Of a DNA stretch of 46,002 bases, positions 18,153 to 27,219 are shown one piece after another. The notes beneath the pieces were generated by a model, which saw only the letters and a list, made by a program, of their open reading frames with translations, did no database searches and was not told the DNA's origin. The position numbers and the translations under genes were made by a program. Within the stretch, counting starts at the first letter, position 1. Every line of letters starts with the position of its first letter. The DNA lies in contig JAFLSE010000020.1 in NCBI GenBank assembly GCA_022511075.1, forward strand, positions 1 through 46,002, read 5' to 3'. Source of the DNA: Prevotella sp. (GTDB lineage Bacteria; Bacteroidota; Bacteroidia; Bacteroidales; Bacteroidaceae).

Positions 18153-19811
18153 TTAGACTTTCAACAACTCCCTTGCATTGCTGATTGCCGCCTCGGATAT
18201 GTCGCTGCCGCTCAGCATCTGTGCGATTTCCTGCACTCGCTGCTCTTGGTTGAGCATCGTCATGCGACTGATAGTGCCTTCTGCGGTGTCTTCCTTGTAC
18301 ACTTTGTAGTGGGTAGTGCCGAGGGCGGCTATCTGCGGAAGGTGAGTAATGCTTATTACCTGTCGGTCGCTGTTGCCCATTTCCTGCATAATCTTTGCCA
18401 TTTGCTCTGCCACCTTGCCGCTCACTCCCGTGTCAATCTCGTCGAAGATTATTGTGGGCAACTTCACCGCACCGCTAATCATTGCCTTCAGCGAGAGCAT
18501 CACACGGGCAACCTCACCGCCTGATGCAACGTTTGATACTGGTTGCAAAGGCACGTTCTTGTTTGCGCTGAAAAGAAATTCCACGTGGTCTTGTCCGCTG
18601 TCAGACAAGTCCGTGGTGGTTATCTCGATTACAAACTTCACGTTTGGCATGCCGAGGTTTACGAGGCTTTCCTGCATTTTCTTTTCCACAGCCTTTGCCG
18701 CCTTTGTGCGCGTTGCGGTAATCTTGTCGGCAATGTCCTTGCATTGCGCTGCAAGTTGCTCCGCCTGTCTTTGCGCTTCCTGCAATGCTTCGTCGCTGTT
18801 CTCAATGTTGTTGAGCATAGTGTGCAGTTCGTCGCGCAGTTCTATAAGTTGCTCCACACTGTCCTTGCGATATTTCTTTTGCAAGTCGTAAAGTTTGTCC
18901 AGACGGTTGTTTATGGCATCAAGTTCCGAGGGGTCGAAGTCGATGCCTTCAAGTTCGCTGTCTGCTTCTGCGGAAATGTCTTTTAGTTCTATCAGGCAGC
19001 TGTCCATGCGCTCACCCAACTGCGATGCAGAAGGCAACACGTTGGCAATGCCTCGCAGGGCATTAGCGGCTGTCTTAAGATTGGCAAGCACACCGCGTTC
19101 ATCAGCGTTCAGTGCGTCGCTCACCTTATATAGCGCGGTCTTTATTTCTTCGCTGTGGCTCATAGTATCGGCACTTTGCTCCAACTCTTCCTGCTCGCCA
19201 GCCTGCAGGTTGGCACTGCTCAGTTCGTGGTGCTGAAATTCAAAGAAGTCCTGTTTCTCGCGGTTGTCCTCAATCTCCTGCTTCAGTGTCTTTGCCCTTT
19301 GCTGTGCCTGCTTGTATTCGGCGAATTTCTGTGCATAGTCGCTTACGAGTTTCTGATTACCAGCCACAATGTCCACGGTGTTCAGTTGAAAGTCCTGTTT
19401 TTGCAGCAGAAGATTCTGGTGCTGACTGTGTATGTCCACAAGTTGCTCGCCGAATGTCTTTAGCAGTGCAAGCGATGTAGGCGTGTCGTTGATGAACGCG
19501 CGGCTCTTGCCCGATGCCGTCAGTTCGCGGCGTATTATGCAGTCTTTCTCGTCGTAGTCAATATCGTTGTCGTCGAAAAAGCCCTTCATGTCATAGTTCT
19601 TAAGGTTGAATCGCGCCTCGATGCTGCACTTGTCGCACCCCTGCTTTATCTGCTTGCTGTCGGCGCGCTGTCCGAGCAGCAGCCCTATGGCTCCGAGTAT
19701 TATGCTCTTTCCTGCTCCCGTCTCGCCCGTTATCACAGAGAACCCCGGACGAAAGTCAATGTCGAGCTTGTCTATGAGCGTGAAATTCTTTATGTAGAGA
19801 TGTGTTATCAT
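18153..19811 (-). CDS. recN: DNA repair protein RecN
   Basis: A 552-residue SMC-like ATPase acting in double-strand break repair. The Walker A motif GETGAGKS is at residues 29-36; two coiled-coil arms follow (about 150-230 and 290-370); the C-terminal head has the signature VASGGEVARVMLSLKAM and Walker B PTIIFDEIDTGVSG. Length matches the family (about 550). It reads toward the small protein gene and has its own near-consensus promoter. Confidence 0.95.
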   Translation of the reverse strand: MITHLYIKNFTLIDKLDIDFRPGFSVITGETGAGKSIILGAIGLLLGQRADSKQIKQGCDKCSIEARFNLKNYDMKGFFDDNDIDYDEKDCIIRRELTASGKSRAFINDTPTSLALLKTFGEQLVDIHSQHQNLLLQKQDFQLNTVDIVAGNQKLVSDYAQKFAEYKQAQQRAKTLKQEIEDNREKQDFFEFQHHELSSANLQAGEQEELEQSADTMSHSEEIKTALYKVSDALNADERGVLANLKTAANALRGIANVLPSASQLGERMDSCLIELKDISAEADSELEGIDFDPSELDAINNRLDKLYDLQKKYRKDSVEQLIELRDELHTMLNNIENSDEALQEAQRQAEQLAAQCKDIADKITATRTKAAKAVEKKMQESLVNLGMPNVKFVIEITTTDLSDSGQDHVEFLFSANKNVPLQPVSNVASGGEVARVMLSLKAMISGAVKLPTIIFDEIDTGVSGKVAEQMAKIMQEMGNSDRQVISITHLPQIAALGTTHYKVYKEDTAEGTISRMTMLNQEQRVQEIAQMLSGSDISEAAISNARELLKV

Positions 19812-19839
19812 TGTGGTTATTCGTAATTTTTAACGTTTG

Positions 19840-19871
19840 CAAATTTACTATATTTTCATTTTTCCTCCAAA
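19840..19871 (-). promoter_or_regulatory. recN promoter
   Basis: On the minus strand TTTG (19868-19871) and TAAATTTG (19840-19847) are separated by 20 bases; the -7 box ends 29 bases before the ATG. Confidence 0.7.
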
Positions 19872-19909
19872 CATTTTGTGTTAAAAGCATGTTAAATGTA
19901 AGTTGAGTG

Positions 19910-19941
19910 TTTGGAAGATGTTGTTTTTTTGACTAATTTTG
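19910..19941 (+). promoter_or_regulatory. Promoter of the exbB operon
   Basis: TTTG (19910-19913) and TAATTTTG (19934-19941), 20-base spacer, 13 bases before the exbB ATG. It is divergent from the recN promoter, with 38 bases between the two -33 boxes. Confidence 0.7.
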
Positions 19942-19953
19942 CAAACAAAAAAC

Positions 19954-20664
19954 ATGAGACGCATATCCTTATATATACTACTTACAACACTTTTCGTATG
20001 CTCTCCCTGTGCGGCGCAGTCGATGCACGAGCAACTTAAGATAAAGTTCATCGAAGGCTCGGCATTCTTCATGTCGTTGGTGGCTTTTGCGCTGGTGGTG
20101 GGACTGGCATTCTGCATAGAGCGAATAATATACCTTACACTTAGCGAGATAAACGCCAAACGTTTCATGGCAGACGTTACCGACAAGATTGAGCAGGGCG
20201 ACATTGAGGGTGCGAAAGACCTGTGCCGCAACACTCGCGGACCGGTGGCAAGCATCTGCTATCAGGGGTTGGCACGCATCTTCGAGAGCATCGACAATAT
20301 TGAACGCTCGATAGTGGCTTACGGCTCGGTGCAGATGGGCAAGATGGAGAAAGGATGCTCGTGGATAAGGCTGTTCATTTCCATTGCCCCGTCGCTCGGA
20401 TTTCTCGGCACGGTGATAGGCATTATAATTTCGTTCGACGACATACGCATAGCAGGCGACATAAACCCCACGGCTGTGGCTGGGGGTATGAAGGTGGCGC
20501 TCATAACCACAATATTCGGTATAGTGGTTGCCGTGATACTGCAGTTGTTCTACAACTATGTGCGCTCCAAGATTGAGCACCTCACAGCGCAAATGGAAGA
20601 GTCGGTTATAACCCTGCTTGACAGCATAATGCAGTACAAGCGAGAGAAGGGCGAAGGCAAATAA
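19954..20664 (+). CDS. exbB: MotA/TolQ/ExbB proton channel family protein
   Basis: A 236-residue inner-membrane protein. An N-terminal signal-like segment (LYILLTTLFVCSPCAAQ) is followed by a membrane helix (FFMSLVAFALVVGLAFCIERIIYL) and, after a cytoplasmic loop, two more helices in the MotA/TolQ/ExbB domain (SIAPSLGFLGTVIGIIISF and ALITTIFGIVVAVILQLFYNYV). GTVIG and the Thr/Gly-rich last helices are the proton-path signatures. It powers TonB-type or Tol-type outer-membrane work together with the ExbD proteins encoded downstream. A TTG at 19939 is in frame, but it lies within the -7 box, so the ATG at 19954 is used. Confidence 0.9.
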   Translation: MRRISLYILLTTLFVCSPCAAQSMHEQLKIKFIEGSAFFMSLVAFALVVGLAFCIERIIYLTLSEINAKRFMADVTDKIEQGDIEGAKDLCRNTRGPVASICYQGLARIFESIDNIERSIVAYGSVQMGKMEKGCSWIRLFISIAPSLGFLGTVIGIIISFDDIRIAGDINPTAVAGGMKVALITTIFGIVVAVILQLFYNYVRSKIEHLTAQMEESVITLLDSIMQYKREKGEGK

Positions 20665-20688
20665 TAAAGCAAAACTGGACGAGAGGAA

Positions 20689-21051
20689 ATGGAAGCAATA
20701 GACGCAGTACTTGTTTTGATGTATCTGATGATGCTTGCGGCGGTTGCCGTGATGGTGTTTTCCATCGTGAGGAGCATCCGTCTGGGCAACAAGTCGCTGT
20801 CCGTAGTCAACGGCGTGCCTGCCGGCAGGATTGTGGGCGGCACGGTGGCGTTCACTGTCGTTTTGCTTGTTATTACGTTCCTTGCCGGGTCATCTGCTCC
20901 GCTCACCGTAAACGGCGAGACATACGGAGAAACTTTGTGGCTCAAAGTGGCTGATATGTTCATCTTCACGTCGTCGCTCATGTTCCTTGTGGCTGCGGCG
21001 TTGATAGTATATGGTTTGTTTAGGAGGCGCGACTATGCTAAGAAGAAATAG
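20689..21051 (+). CDS. Three-helix membrane protein of the Exb operon, unknown function
   Basis: A 120-residue protein with hydrophobic segments at about 5-26, 49-66 and 91-110 and a basic C-terminus RRRDYAKKK. Between helices two and three is a polar stretch SSAPLTVNGETYGETLWLK. I do not recognise the family. It sits between exbB (24 bases upstream, with GAGAGGAA just before the ATG) and exbD, which it overlaps by 17 bases, so it is almost certainly made with the proton-channel complex and may be an accessory subunit (inference). Confidence 0.8.
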   Translation: MEAIDAVLVLMYLMMLAAVAVMVFSIVRSIRLGNKSLSVVNGVPAGRIVGGTVAFTVVLLVITFLAGSSAPLTVNGETYGETLWLKVADMFIFTSSLMFLVAAALIVYGLFRRRDYAKKK

Positions 21052-21493
21052 ATTCACTGAAGAAGCGCAGGAACTGAACACCACATCAACTGCCGACATA
21101 TCCTTCATTCTGCTCATCTTCTTCCTGATGACCACCTCCATGAGCCTGGAGCGCGGAATGTTTCGCAAGCTGCCTCCTGCTCCTGCGGAGGACGAAGCGC
21201 CGCAGGTGGTGCAAAAGGAAAACCTTATGGTCGTTGACATACTTGCCGACCATATCCTGCTTTGCAACGACGAGGTGGTGGACACAAAGGCACTGGTGGA
21301 GCGTGTAGCCGACTTTGCAAGTGACGAAAAGCACGTGATAAACCTGCGCACGGCAGACGATGCAAGTTACGAAGACTATTTTGCCGTTCAGCAGTTGTTG
21401 GCACGCACGGCACGCCAGATGCGCAAGAAGATAAAGATTTCGGAAAGCGAATTGCCGCAAGGCGCAATACAGCAGGAAGGAGGCGCGCAATGA
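21035..21493 (+). CDS. exbD: ExbD/TolR family biopolymer transport protein (first copy)
   Basis: A 152-residue protein with one N-terminal membrane helix (ADISFILLIFFLMTTSM) preceded by a short cytoplasmic part, and a periplasmic domain. The aspartate at the start of the helix (TTSTADISF) is the proton-carrying residue of the family. The start is fixed by an unusually good Shine-Dalgarno, TAGGAGG at 21021-21027, eight bases before the ATG, inside the end of the previous gene. Confidence 0.9.
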   Translation: MLRRNRFTEEAQELNTTSTADISFILLIFFLMTTSMSLERGMFRKLPPAPAEDEAPQVVQKENLMVVDILADHILLCNDEVVDTKALVERVADFASDEKHVINLRTADDASYEDYFAVQQLLARTARQMRKKIKISESELPQGAIQQEGGAQ

Positions 21494-21948
21494 GCCTGTT
21501 TCGTCGCCGCCCACAGGCCGAAATGCCGATGCTCAACACGGCTGCGCTGCCCGACTTGATATTCACGGTGCTCTTCTTCTTCATGTTCGTAACCCACATG
21601 CGTGTGGTTGATGCAAACGCCGATGTGAAAATGCCGAAGGGGCACGATTTGGAAAAAGTGTCGCGACGCTCGTCAACGATAACTCTCTTCGTCACCGCCG
21701 ACGGCAGGGTGATGGCAGACGGCAAGGTGATGAAAGCCGACGATGTTGCCGACTATATCGTGGCGGAGCGCAGGAAGATGTCGCCCGAAACCGTAAGGGA
21801 TATAATGGTGAACATTAAGGCTGACAAAGATGCCAAAATGAACACGCTGAACAGCATACGCAGCCAGTTGCGCAACATTAACGTGCTGAACGTAAGTTAC
21901 TCGGCAACGGAGGAAAAGGCTGCAGGCATGGCAAACGAAAGAAAATAA
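21490..21948 (+). CDS. exbD: ExbD/TolR family biopolymer transport protein (second copy)
   Basis: A second ExbD-like protein, also 152 residues, with helix LPDLIFTVLFFFMFVTHM and the family aspartate in LPDLIF. It overlaps the first copy by ATGA. The two copies are clearly different in the periplasmic half (this one: RSSTITLFVTADGRVMADGK). Bacteroidetes often carry paired exbD genes followed by tonB; no tonB is present here, so the complex must use a TonB or other partner encoded elsewhere. Confidence 0.9.
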   Translation: MSLFRRRPQAEMPMLNTAALPDLIFTVLFFFMFVTHMRVVDANADVKMPKGHDLEKVSRRSSTITLFVTADGRVMADGKVMKADDVADYIVAERRKMSPETVRDIMVNIKADKDAKMNTLNSIRSQLRNINVLNVSYSATEEKAAGMANERK

Positions 21949-21974
21949 CAAACACAAAACAAGTAAAAAGATAT

Positions 21975-22457
21975 ATGGGACTTCAAAAAGTTGACAATTT
22001 AGACAAGCAGATTCTGAAAATGATTGCCGAGGATGCACGCGTGCCTTTCCTCGAAGTGGCAAGGGCTTGCGGAGTGAGTGGTGCTGCGATTCATCAGCGA
22101 ATACAGAAACTTACGCAAATCGGAGTCATCAAGGGTTCGCAGTATGTTTTCGACCCGGAGAAACTTGGGTATGAAACATGCGCATACATAGGGCTTAACC
22201 TGAAACACCCAGAGACTTTCGACCAGTGCGTGAAGGAACTGAAGAAGATGCCAGAGGTGGTGGAATGCCACTATACGACTGGCGACTTCGACCTGTTCAT
22301 AAAGATTTACGCCATAAACAACCATCATCTTCTGGACATCATCCACGACAAGTTGCAGCCTCTCGGACTTGCGCGCAGCGAGACAATCATCTCTTTCAAC
22401 TGCGCCATAAACCGCCACTTGTCGATAGACAACATACCTGTGGCTGAAGAAGAATAA
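21975..22457 (+). CDS. Lrp/AsnC family transcriptional regulator
   Basis: A 160-residue regulator: an N-terminal winged helix-turn-helix (LDKQILKMIAEDARVPFLEV, then GVSGAAIHQRIQKLTQIGVI) and the AsnC ligand-binding (RAM) domain from about residue 65 (CAYIGLNLKHPETFDQCVKE, VVECHYTTGDFDLFIKI). Such proteins bind amino acids and act locally or globally. It lies only 26 bases after the second exbD and may be co-transcribed. It faces folA; the short hairpin at 22459-22481 may end both transcripts. Confidence 0.92.
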   Translation: MGLQKVDNLDKQILKMIAEDARVPFLEVARACGVSGAAIHQRIQKLTQIGVIKGSQYVFDPEKLGYETCAYIGLNLKHPETFDQCVKELKKMPEVVECHYTTGDFDLFIKIYAINNHHLLDIIHDKLQPLGLARSETIISFNCAINRHLSIDNIPVAEEE

Positions 22458-22458
22458 A

Positions 22459-22484
22459 GGGAACAGGCTTGTCCTATTCCCTTA
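22459..22484. terminator. Short hairpin between convergent lrp-like gene and folA
   Basis: GGGAA (22459-22463) pairs with TTCCC (22477-22481), with inner CAGG/CCT pairing. It overlaps the last codons of folA. The T tract on the plus side is poor (TTATATA), so it is a weak terminator candidate. Confidence 0.4.
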
Positions 22485-22956
22485 TATAGTCCACGAAACT
22501 GTATCGGAACGCGTGTTTCTCGTCAGTTTCGTGATTTTCCCTTGCTGTTTCCTTCCATTCGCCGTATTCAGGAAAGAACGTATCGGCATTGCTCGGCGTG
22601 TCGTCAATCTCGGTAAGGCACAGCCTGTCTGCAATCTTTATTGCCTGCTCGTACACGCTTGCACCGCCTATTATATAAACGTGCTCGTCAGGACTGCAAC
22701 TTTTCAGTGCCTCGTCGAGCGATTTGTAGACATCGCATCCCGGCAACTCACCTGCCGTCGTGCTCAACACCACGTTTCTGCGGTTGGGCAGTGCCCCTTT
22801 GGGCAGCGAGTGGTAGGTGTTGCGCCCCATTATTATAGTGTTGCCCGTGGTCAGCTGCTTGAAGCGCTTCAAGTCGTTTGGCAGCCAGTATATCAGTTTG
22901 TTCTCAAAGCCGATGGCGCGGTTTCGAGCCACGGCAGCGATTATCGTAATCTCCAT
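22474..22956 (-). CDS. folA: Dihydrofolate reductase
   Basis: A 160-residue DHFR that reduces dihydrofolate with NADPH. Seen are the N-terminal strand MEITIIAAVARNRAIGFENK, the substrate-binding WLPNDLKRFK with the acidic Asp, the cofactor loop TIIMGRNTYHSLP, and VYIIGGASVYEQAI. It follows thyA by 49 bases on the same strand; thyA produces the dihydrofolate that folA recycles, a common operon. Confidence 0.96.
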   Translation of the reverse strand: MEITIIAAVARNRAIGFENKLIYWLPNDLKRFKQLTTGNTIIMGRNTYHSLPKGALPNRRNVVLSTTAGELPGCDVYKSLDEALKSCSPDEHVYIIGGASVYEQAIKIADRLCLTEIDDTPSNADTFFPEYGEWKETARENHETDEKHAFRYSFVDYIRE

Positions 22957-23005
22957 TTTTTCCTTTTTCCGTCTTTTGCGTTTTCTTTCTGCTTTTGCAC
23001 TCCCC

Positions 23006-23800
23006 TTACACCGACACTTCCGCCTTTATATGCGGCAGAGGGTCATAGCCCACAAGTTCAAAATCCTCATATTTGAAAGAGAAGATATCCTTCACGTCAG
23101 GATTTATCTTCATCACAGGCAACTGGCGCGGCGTGCGTTGCAGTTGAATCTGCGCCTGTTCAATATGGTTAAGGTAGAGGTGTGTGTCGCCCGTGGTGTG
23201 CACGAAGTCGCCCGTTTTCAATCCGCACACCTGCGCCATCATTTGCAGCAGCAAGGCATAGCTCGCTATGTTGAAAGGCACTCCGAGGAAAGTGTCGGCA
23301 CTGCGCTGATAGAGTTGCAGGCTTAGCTTGCCGTCGGCAACATAGAACTGAAACAGGGTGTGGCACGGTGGCAGCGCCATACTGTCCACTTCCGCAACGT
23401 TCCATGCACTCACAATCATTCTGCGCGAGTCGGGACTGTGCTTTATCTGCTCTACCACGTTCTTTATCTGGTCTATCGTGCCTCCGTTGTAGTCGGGCCA
23501 CGACCGCCACTGATGCCCATACACAGGACCGAGTTCTCCGTTTTCGTCAGCCCACTCGTTCCATATCCTCACGCCGTTGTCCTGCAAATACTTCACGTTG
23601 GTGTCGCCCTGCAAAAACCACAGCAGTTCGTGTATTATCGACTTCAGGTGCAGCTTCTTCGTCGTCAGCAGAGGAAAGCCGTCCTCCATGCGAAAGCGCA
23701 TCTGGTGTCCGAACACGCTTTTCGTGCCCGTTCCCGTGCGGTCGCCCTTCACCACTCCTTCGGTCATTATCCTGTTCAACAGGTCAAGATATTGTTTCAT
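23006..23800 (-). CDS. thyA: Thymidylate synthase
   Basis: A 264-residue enzyme, exactly the length of the E. coli protein, converting dUMP to dTMP with methylene-tetrahydrofolate. The catalytic cysteine is Cys146 in [11 protein letters not shown]; the phosphate-binding arginines ([17 protein letters not shown]) and the C-terminal folate residues are present. First gene of a thyA-folA operon with its own promoter. Confidence 0.97.
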   Translation of the reverse strand: MKQYLDLLNRIMTEGVVKGDRTGTGTKSVFGHQMRFRMEDGFPLLTTKKLHLKSIIHELLWFLQGDTNVKYLQDNGVRIWNEWADENGELGPVYGHQWRSWPDYNGGTIDQIKNVVEQIKHSPDSRRMIVSAWNVAEVDSMALPPCHTLFQFYVADGKLSLQLYQRSADTFLGVPFNIASYALLLQMMAQVCGLKTGDFVHTTGDTHLYLNHIEQAQIQLQRTPRQLPVMKINPDVKDIFSFKYEDFELVGYDPLPHIKAEVSV

Positions 23801-23879
23801 AATTTTTTATCGGTTATTGGTGTTTTATTGACTCAATACATATTTCTGCAAAGTTTATTCGCTTAATACATACTTTCTG

Positions 23880-23910
23880 CAAAAATACAACTTTTTCTTC
23901 AAAAAGCAAC
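23880..23910 (-). promoter_or_regulatory. thyA-folA promoter
   Basis: Minus strand: GTTG (23907-23910) and TATTTTTG (23880-23887), spacer 19 bases. The leader would be about 70 bases. Confidence 0.55.
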
Positions 23911-23948
23911 GTCTATTGCACAAAAAACATTTATTTCGTTGCAGAAAA

Positions 23949-23980
23949 CTTGTCTATGGACAAAAAAATACTTACTTTTG
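23949..23980 (+). promoter_or_regulatory. trmN6 promoter
   Basis: CTTG (23949-23952) and TACTTTTG (23973-23980) with a 20-base spacer, 25 bases before the GTG start. Confidence 0.6.
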
Positions 23981-24005
23981 CACAGCATACATGACTTAAA
24001 GAAAA

Positions 24006-24689
24006 GTGACGGGGTTTAGATTCAAGCAATTCTCGGTGGAGCAGGAACTCTGCGCAATGAAGGTTGGCACTGATGGGTGTCTGCTTGGGGCATGGGCTGC
24101 TTGTAGAGAAGATGGTGCTGCCGCGGTGCTTGATATTGGTACGGGCACGGGACTAATAAGCCTGATGATGGCACAACGTTTTCCCAAAGCACAGGTAACG
24201 GCTATAGATATAGATGAAGGGGCTGTGGAGCAAGCAAGGATAAACGTGGAGGCTTCGCCATTCGCGAAACGTATAGAGGTTATAAAAGGTGCTGTACAGG
24301 ACTTTTCGGGAAAGTTTGATGCCATAGTGAGCAACCCTCCATATTTCGTAGATGCATTAGAATGCCCCGACAGCAGGCGCAATATGGCACGCCATGCCAA
24401 TACACTTTCATACAGCGAACTGATGCACTCGGCATACAGAATGCTGAACGATGACGGGGAGTTCTCGGTGATAATCCCTGCCGACTACCGCAGCAAAATG
24501 GAGATAGAGGCTGCCATTGCAGGGTTTCATCAGAGCAGGATGTGCGCGGTCTTTACATCGGTGAAACGACCGGCAAAGCGATATATGCTTGCATTCAAGA
24601 AAAGGCTTGTACCCATTGAGAGTACAAGCCTTGTGATTGACAGCGACGAGTTTAAGACGCTGTTAAAGGATTTCTATCTTAAATATTAG
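24006..24689 (+). CDS. trmN6: tRNA1(Val) A37 N6-methyltransferase (TrmN6/YfiC)
   Basis: A 227-residue SAM-dependent methyltransferase of the YfiC family, which methylates A37 of tRNA1(Val). The N-terminus FRFKQFSVEQELCAMKVGTD and LLGAW are diagnostic; the SAM loop is DIGTGTG (43-49) and the catalytic motif NPPYF is at 110-114. The start is GTG at 24006: the only upstream ATG runs into a stop after two codons, and the FKQF motif begins at residue 6. Its stop codon overlaps the stop of the convergent GH28 gene. Confidence 0.9.
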   Translation: MTGFRFKQFSVEQELCAMKVGTDGCLLGAWAACREDGAAAVLDIGTGTGLISLMMAQRFPKAQVTAIDIDEGAVEQARINVEASPFAKRIEVIKGAVQDFSGKFDAIVSNPPYFVDALECPDSRRNMARHANTLSYSELMHSAYRMLNDDGEFSVIIPADYRSKMEIEAAIAGFHQSRMCAVFTSVKRPAKRYMLAFKKRLVPIESTSLVIDSDEFKTLLKDFYLKY

Positions 24690-26125
24690 TTGGCACGGTT
24701 TGGCACGAGGTTAACATTCTTGAGATTAACCTTTGCAGTCTGCTCGTCAATATCTGCACCTTTCTTGTCGTAGACGAAGGTGCTGTTGGAAATATTGATG
24801 TCGTGAACGGCATTCATTCCGCTTATTCCGGCAGCCTTGATAGCAGTCTTGCTGCCACGGCATACAATGTTGCTGATGTTGATGTCCTGGAACTCCGGAA
24901 CCTTCTCACCCTTCTGCTTCAACTGCTCAACAAATGCATCGGCATCTTCCTTCTTAACGCCTGCCGGCAGGTTTACATAGTCGCACTGCAAGATTACAGC
25001 CTCGTCCTTGATGTCGCTCATCACAATATCGCTGATATAGATGTTTTCGGTCTTGCCACCACGACCTATTCCGCTTTTGAAACGCAGACCTGTGTCAGTG
25101 CCGGCAAAGCGACATTGGCGCACAACGATGTTCTTCATTGCCGTAACGTCCTCGCTGCCAATAACAAAAGCACCGTGGGCATGGTATACAGTACAGTCCT
25201 GTATAAGAATGTCTGTGCAGCCGTTTGCTATAGCATTCCTCTTTGCATCACCACTCTTCATGCAAAGACCGTCGTCGCCAGCATCAACGGTGCAGTTAAC
25301 GATGATGCACTGGTTGCAGTCGCTCAGGTCTATAGCATCACCATTCTGCGCATTCCACGGACAACGCACGGTAACGCCGTCGATGATAACATTCTTGCAG
25401 TTGCAGGGGTGAACATGGAAACGAGGTGAGTTCTGCACAGTAACACCCTGTATCAACACATTCTCGCAGTTCTCAAAGCGAATGATATCGTTGCGCATCT
25501 GCTCCTGCTTTTCCGGACTGTTGCCGAGATTAGGATAACCGCTCTTCATATCCCACGGATACCACAGCGAACCTTTATCCTTCTCAACGCCTCCCATAGC
25601 CTTGAATTCGTTCCACTCAACATCGCTCACCTTGCCACGCTTCACTGGTCTCCACTGCGCTCCGTTACCGTCGATGATGCCTTCGCCCGTCACGGATATA
25701 TTCTTTCTTCGTTCGGCACTTATGCCTGGACTGCATCGCCTTTCCCTCTTATCCTTGCTAACGTGCAGTGTCTTGTCGGGTGTAAAGTAGATTATTGCGT
25801 TCTTGTCAAGATGCAAGTCCACGTTGTCTTTCATTTCTATAGGTGCTGTCAGCCATACGCCCAACGGCACGTTAACGTGACCTCCGCCTTTTTGCGCCAC
25901 CTCGTCGATGGCTTTTTGTATAGCATCTGTGCATAGTGTAACGCCGTCGCCCACTGCACCGAAGTCGGTGATACTCACGGTATAGGAAGGCAGTGTGAAA
26001 GTTTCCACAGGCATAACCTTCGTGGGCAAATCGTGATAGTACTTGTCATAGTCGCCGGCATTGGCATTTGTCACTGCTGCGGCGAACATGATAAACGCCG
26101 ATAGCAATAGTTTGTTTGTAATCAT
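24686..26125 (-). CDS. GH28 family glycoside hydrolase (polygalacturonase-like)
   Basis: A 479-residue exported enzyme (signal peptide ending near NANAG) with a right-handed beta helix. The GH28 signature residues are complete: NGDAID at about 261-266, GDDGLCMKSG around 283-292 (catalytic aspartates), the HG of HAHGAFVIGSE at about 317-318, and RFKSG at 348-352. It should hydrolyse galacturonan or rhamnogalacturonan backbones of pectin in the periplasm or at the surface. The frame runs upstream to 26176, but that part is Lys-rich and not signal-like; MITNKLLLSAFIM at 26125 is the proper start. It follows the M48 protease gene by 37 bases with no promoter box seen, which is odd company for a pectinase. 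Confidence 0.93.
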   Translation of the reverse strand: MITNKLLLSAFIMFAAAVTNANAGDYDKYYHDLPTKVMPVETFTLPSYTVSITDFGAVGDGVTLCTDAIQKAIDEVAQKGGGHVNVPLGVWLTAPIEMKDNVDLHLDKNAIIYFTPDKTLHVSKDKRERRCSPGISAERRKNISVTGEGIIDGNGAQWRPVKRGKVSDVEWNEFKAMGGVEKDKGSLWYPWDMKSGYPNLGNSPEKQEQMRNDIIRFENCENVLIQGVTVQNSPRFHVHPCNCKNVIIDGVTVRCPWNAQNGDAIDLSDCNQCIIVNCTVDAGDDGLCMKSGDAKRNAIANGCTDILIQDCTVYHAHGAFVIGSEDVTAMKNIVVRQCRFAGTDTGLRFKSGIGRGGKTENIYISDIVMSDIKDEAVILQCDYVNLPAGVKKEDADAFVEQLKQKGEKVPEFQDINISNIVCRGSKTAIKAAGISGMNAVHDINISNSTFVYDKKGADIDEQTAKVNLKNVNLVPNRAN

Positions 26126-26162
26126 AATTTGTTTATGTTTTTTTTGTTTTTCTTTCTTTCTT

Positions 26163-27170
26163 TTAGAATTGTTCAAGTATTCTTATTCTCTCCGCCGTGT
26201 CGGGGTGGGTGCTGAACATTGACGACAACCAGTTGCCCACGCCGCCGCTGAACGACTGGGGGTGTATGATATAGAGCTGTGCAATGTCGTCGCGTCCCAC
26301 GTTGGCAAGTGCAGGGTCACCCGAAATCTTACGCAGTGCCGAAGCAAGTGCAAGCGGATTGCCGCAAAGTTCTGCACCGCCGGCATCTGCCATATATTCG
26401 CGCTTGCGGCTGATGGCAAAACGGGTCAATAACGTGAAGACGTATGCAATAGCACTACACACCAACCCTATGAGCAATACCACGATGATGCCCAATCCGT
26501 TGTTCTTGTCGTTGCTGTTGCGGCTGCGAGTGCCTCCGCCATACCAAAGAACGTTTTGGAAAATCTGCATTACTAAGCTCATTATCGTAGATACAATGCC
26601 CACAAACACTATGCTTACGATGAGCATTCGCGTGTCGCGGTTGCGGATATGAGTCAGTTCGTGCCCTATCACTCCTGCCAGTTCATCGTCGTTGAGCAGG
26701 TCGAGCAGTCCCGTCGTCACGGTAACGGTGTAGCTGTTCTTGTCTATTCCGCTGGCAAAGGCATTGAGTTGTGGGTCGTCAATCACGTTTATCTGCGGCA
26801 TATCCATACCGCACGCCATTGTGAGGTTTTCCACGATATTATAAACTCGCGGATTCTCCTTGCGGGTTATTGAGCGTGCACCCGTGGCGTGCTTCACCAT
26901 TGAGCTATTTGTGAAATATGCGATGATAAACCATATTCCCACTCCGCCTACTACCCACGGCAACGCATTCATAAAATAATAGTTCACGGTGTCGGCATCG
27001 AGTGCGTTCACCATATTGCCGTACTCGTCGTAAGTGTATGTGCCGAAGTAGTTTACAAGGGCAAGAAACACCCAAACCATTCCCAGCATTATTGCCGAGA
27101 ATGCCAATAGCAACAACAGGCTCATCCTGTTGTTGTGGCTTATTTGGGTTTGCATTCCTACATACCGCAT
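26163..27170 (-). CDS. M48 family membrane metalloprotease (HtpX-like)
   Basis: A 335-residue inner-membrane zinc protease. Two membrane segments (about 17-41 and 70-87) precede the catalytic domain with His170-Glu171-Leu-Thr-His174 (GHELTHI), two further hydrophobic segments (183-205, 227-250), and the third zinc ligand Glu258 in KREYMADAGG. HtpX-type proteases cut misfolded membrane proteins under envelope stress. The partner lemA gene lies 49 bases upstream, the usual pairing. ATG at 27155 (MQTQISHNNRM) is an alternative start. Confidence 0.93.
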   Translation of the reverse strand: MRYVGMQTQISHNNRMSLLLLLAFSAIMLGMVWVFLALVNYFGTYTYDEYGNMVNALDADTVNYYFMNALPWVVGGVGIWFIIAYFTNSSMVKHATGARSITRKENPRVYNIVENLTMACGMDMPQINVIDDPQLNAFASGIDKNSYTVTVTTGLLDLLNDDELAGVIGHELTHIRNRDTRMLIVSIVFVGIVSTIMSLVMQIFQNVLWYGGGTRSRNSNDKNNGLGIIVVLLIGLVCSAIAYVFTLLTRFAISRKREYMADAGGAELCGNPLALASALRKISGDPALANVGRDDIAQLYIIHPQSFSGGVGNWLSSMFSTHPDTAERIRILEQF

Positions 27171-27219
27171 CTTTCTTATTTTGTATTATATATAATGTGT
27201 TCCCGTTTGTTGAATTTCA

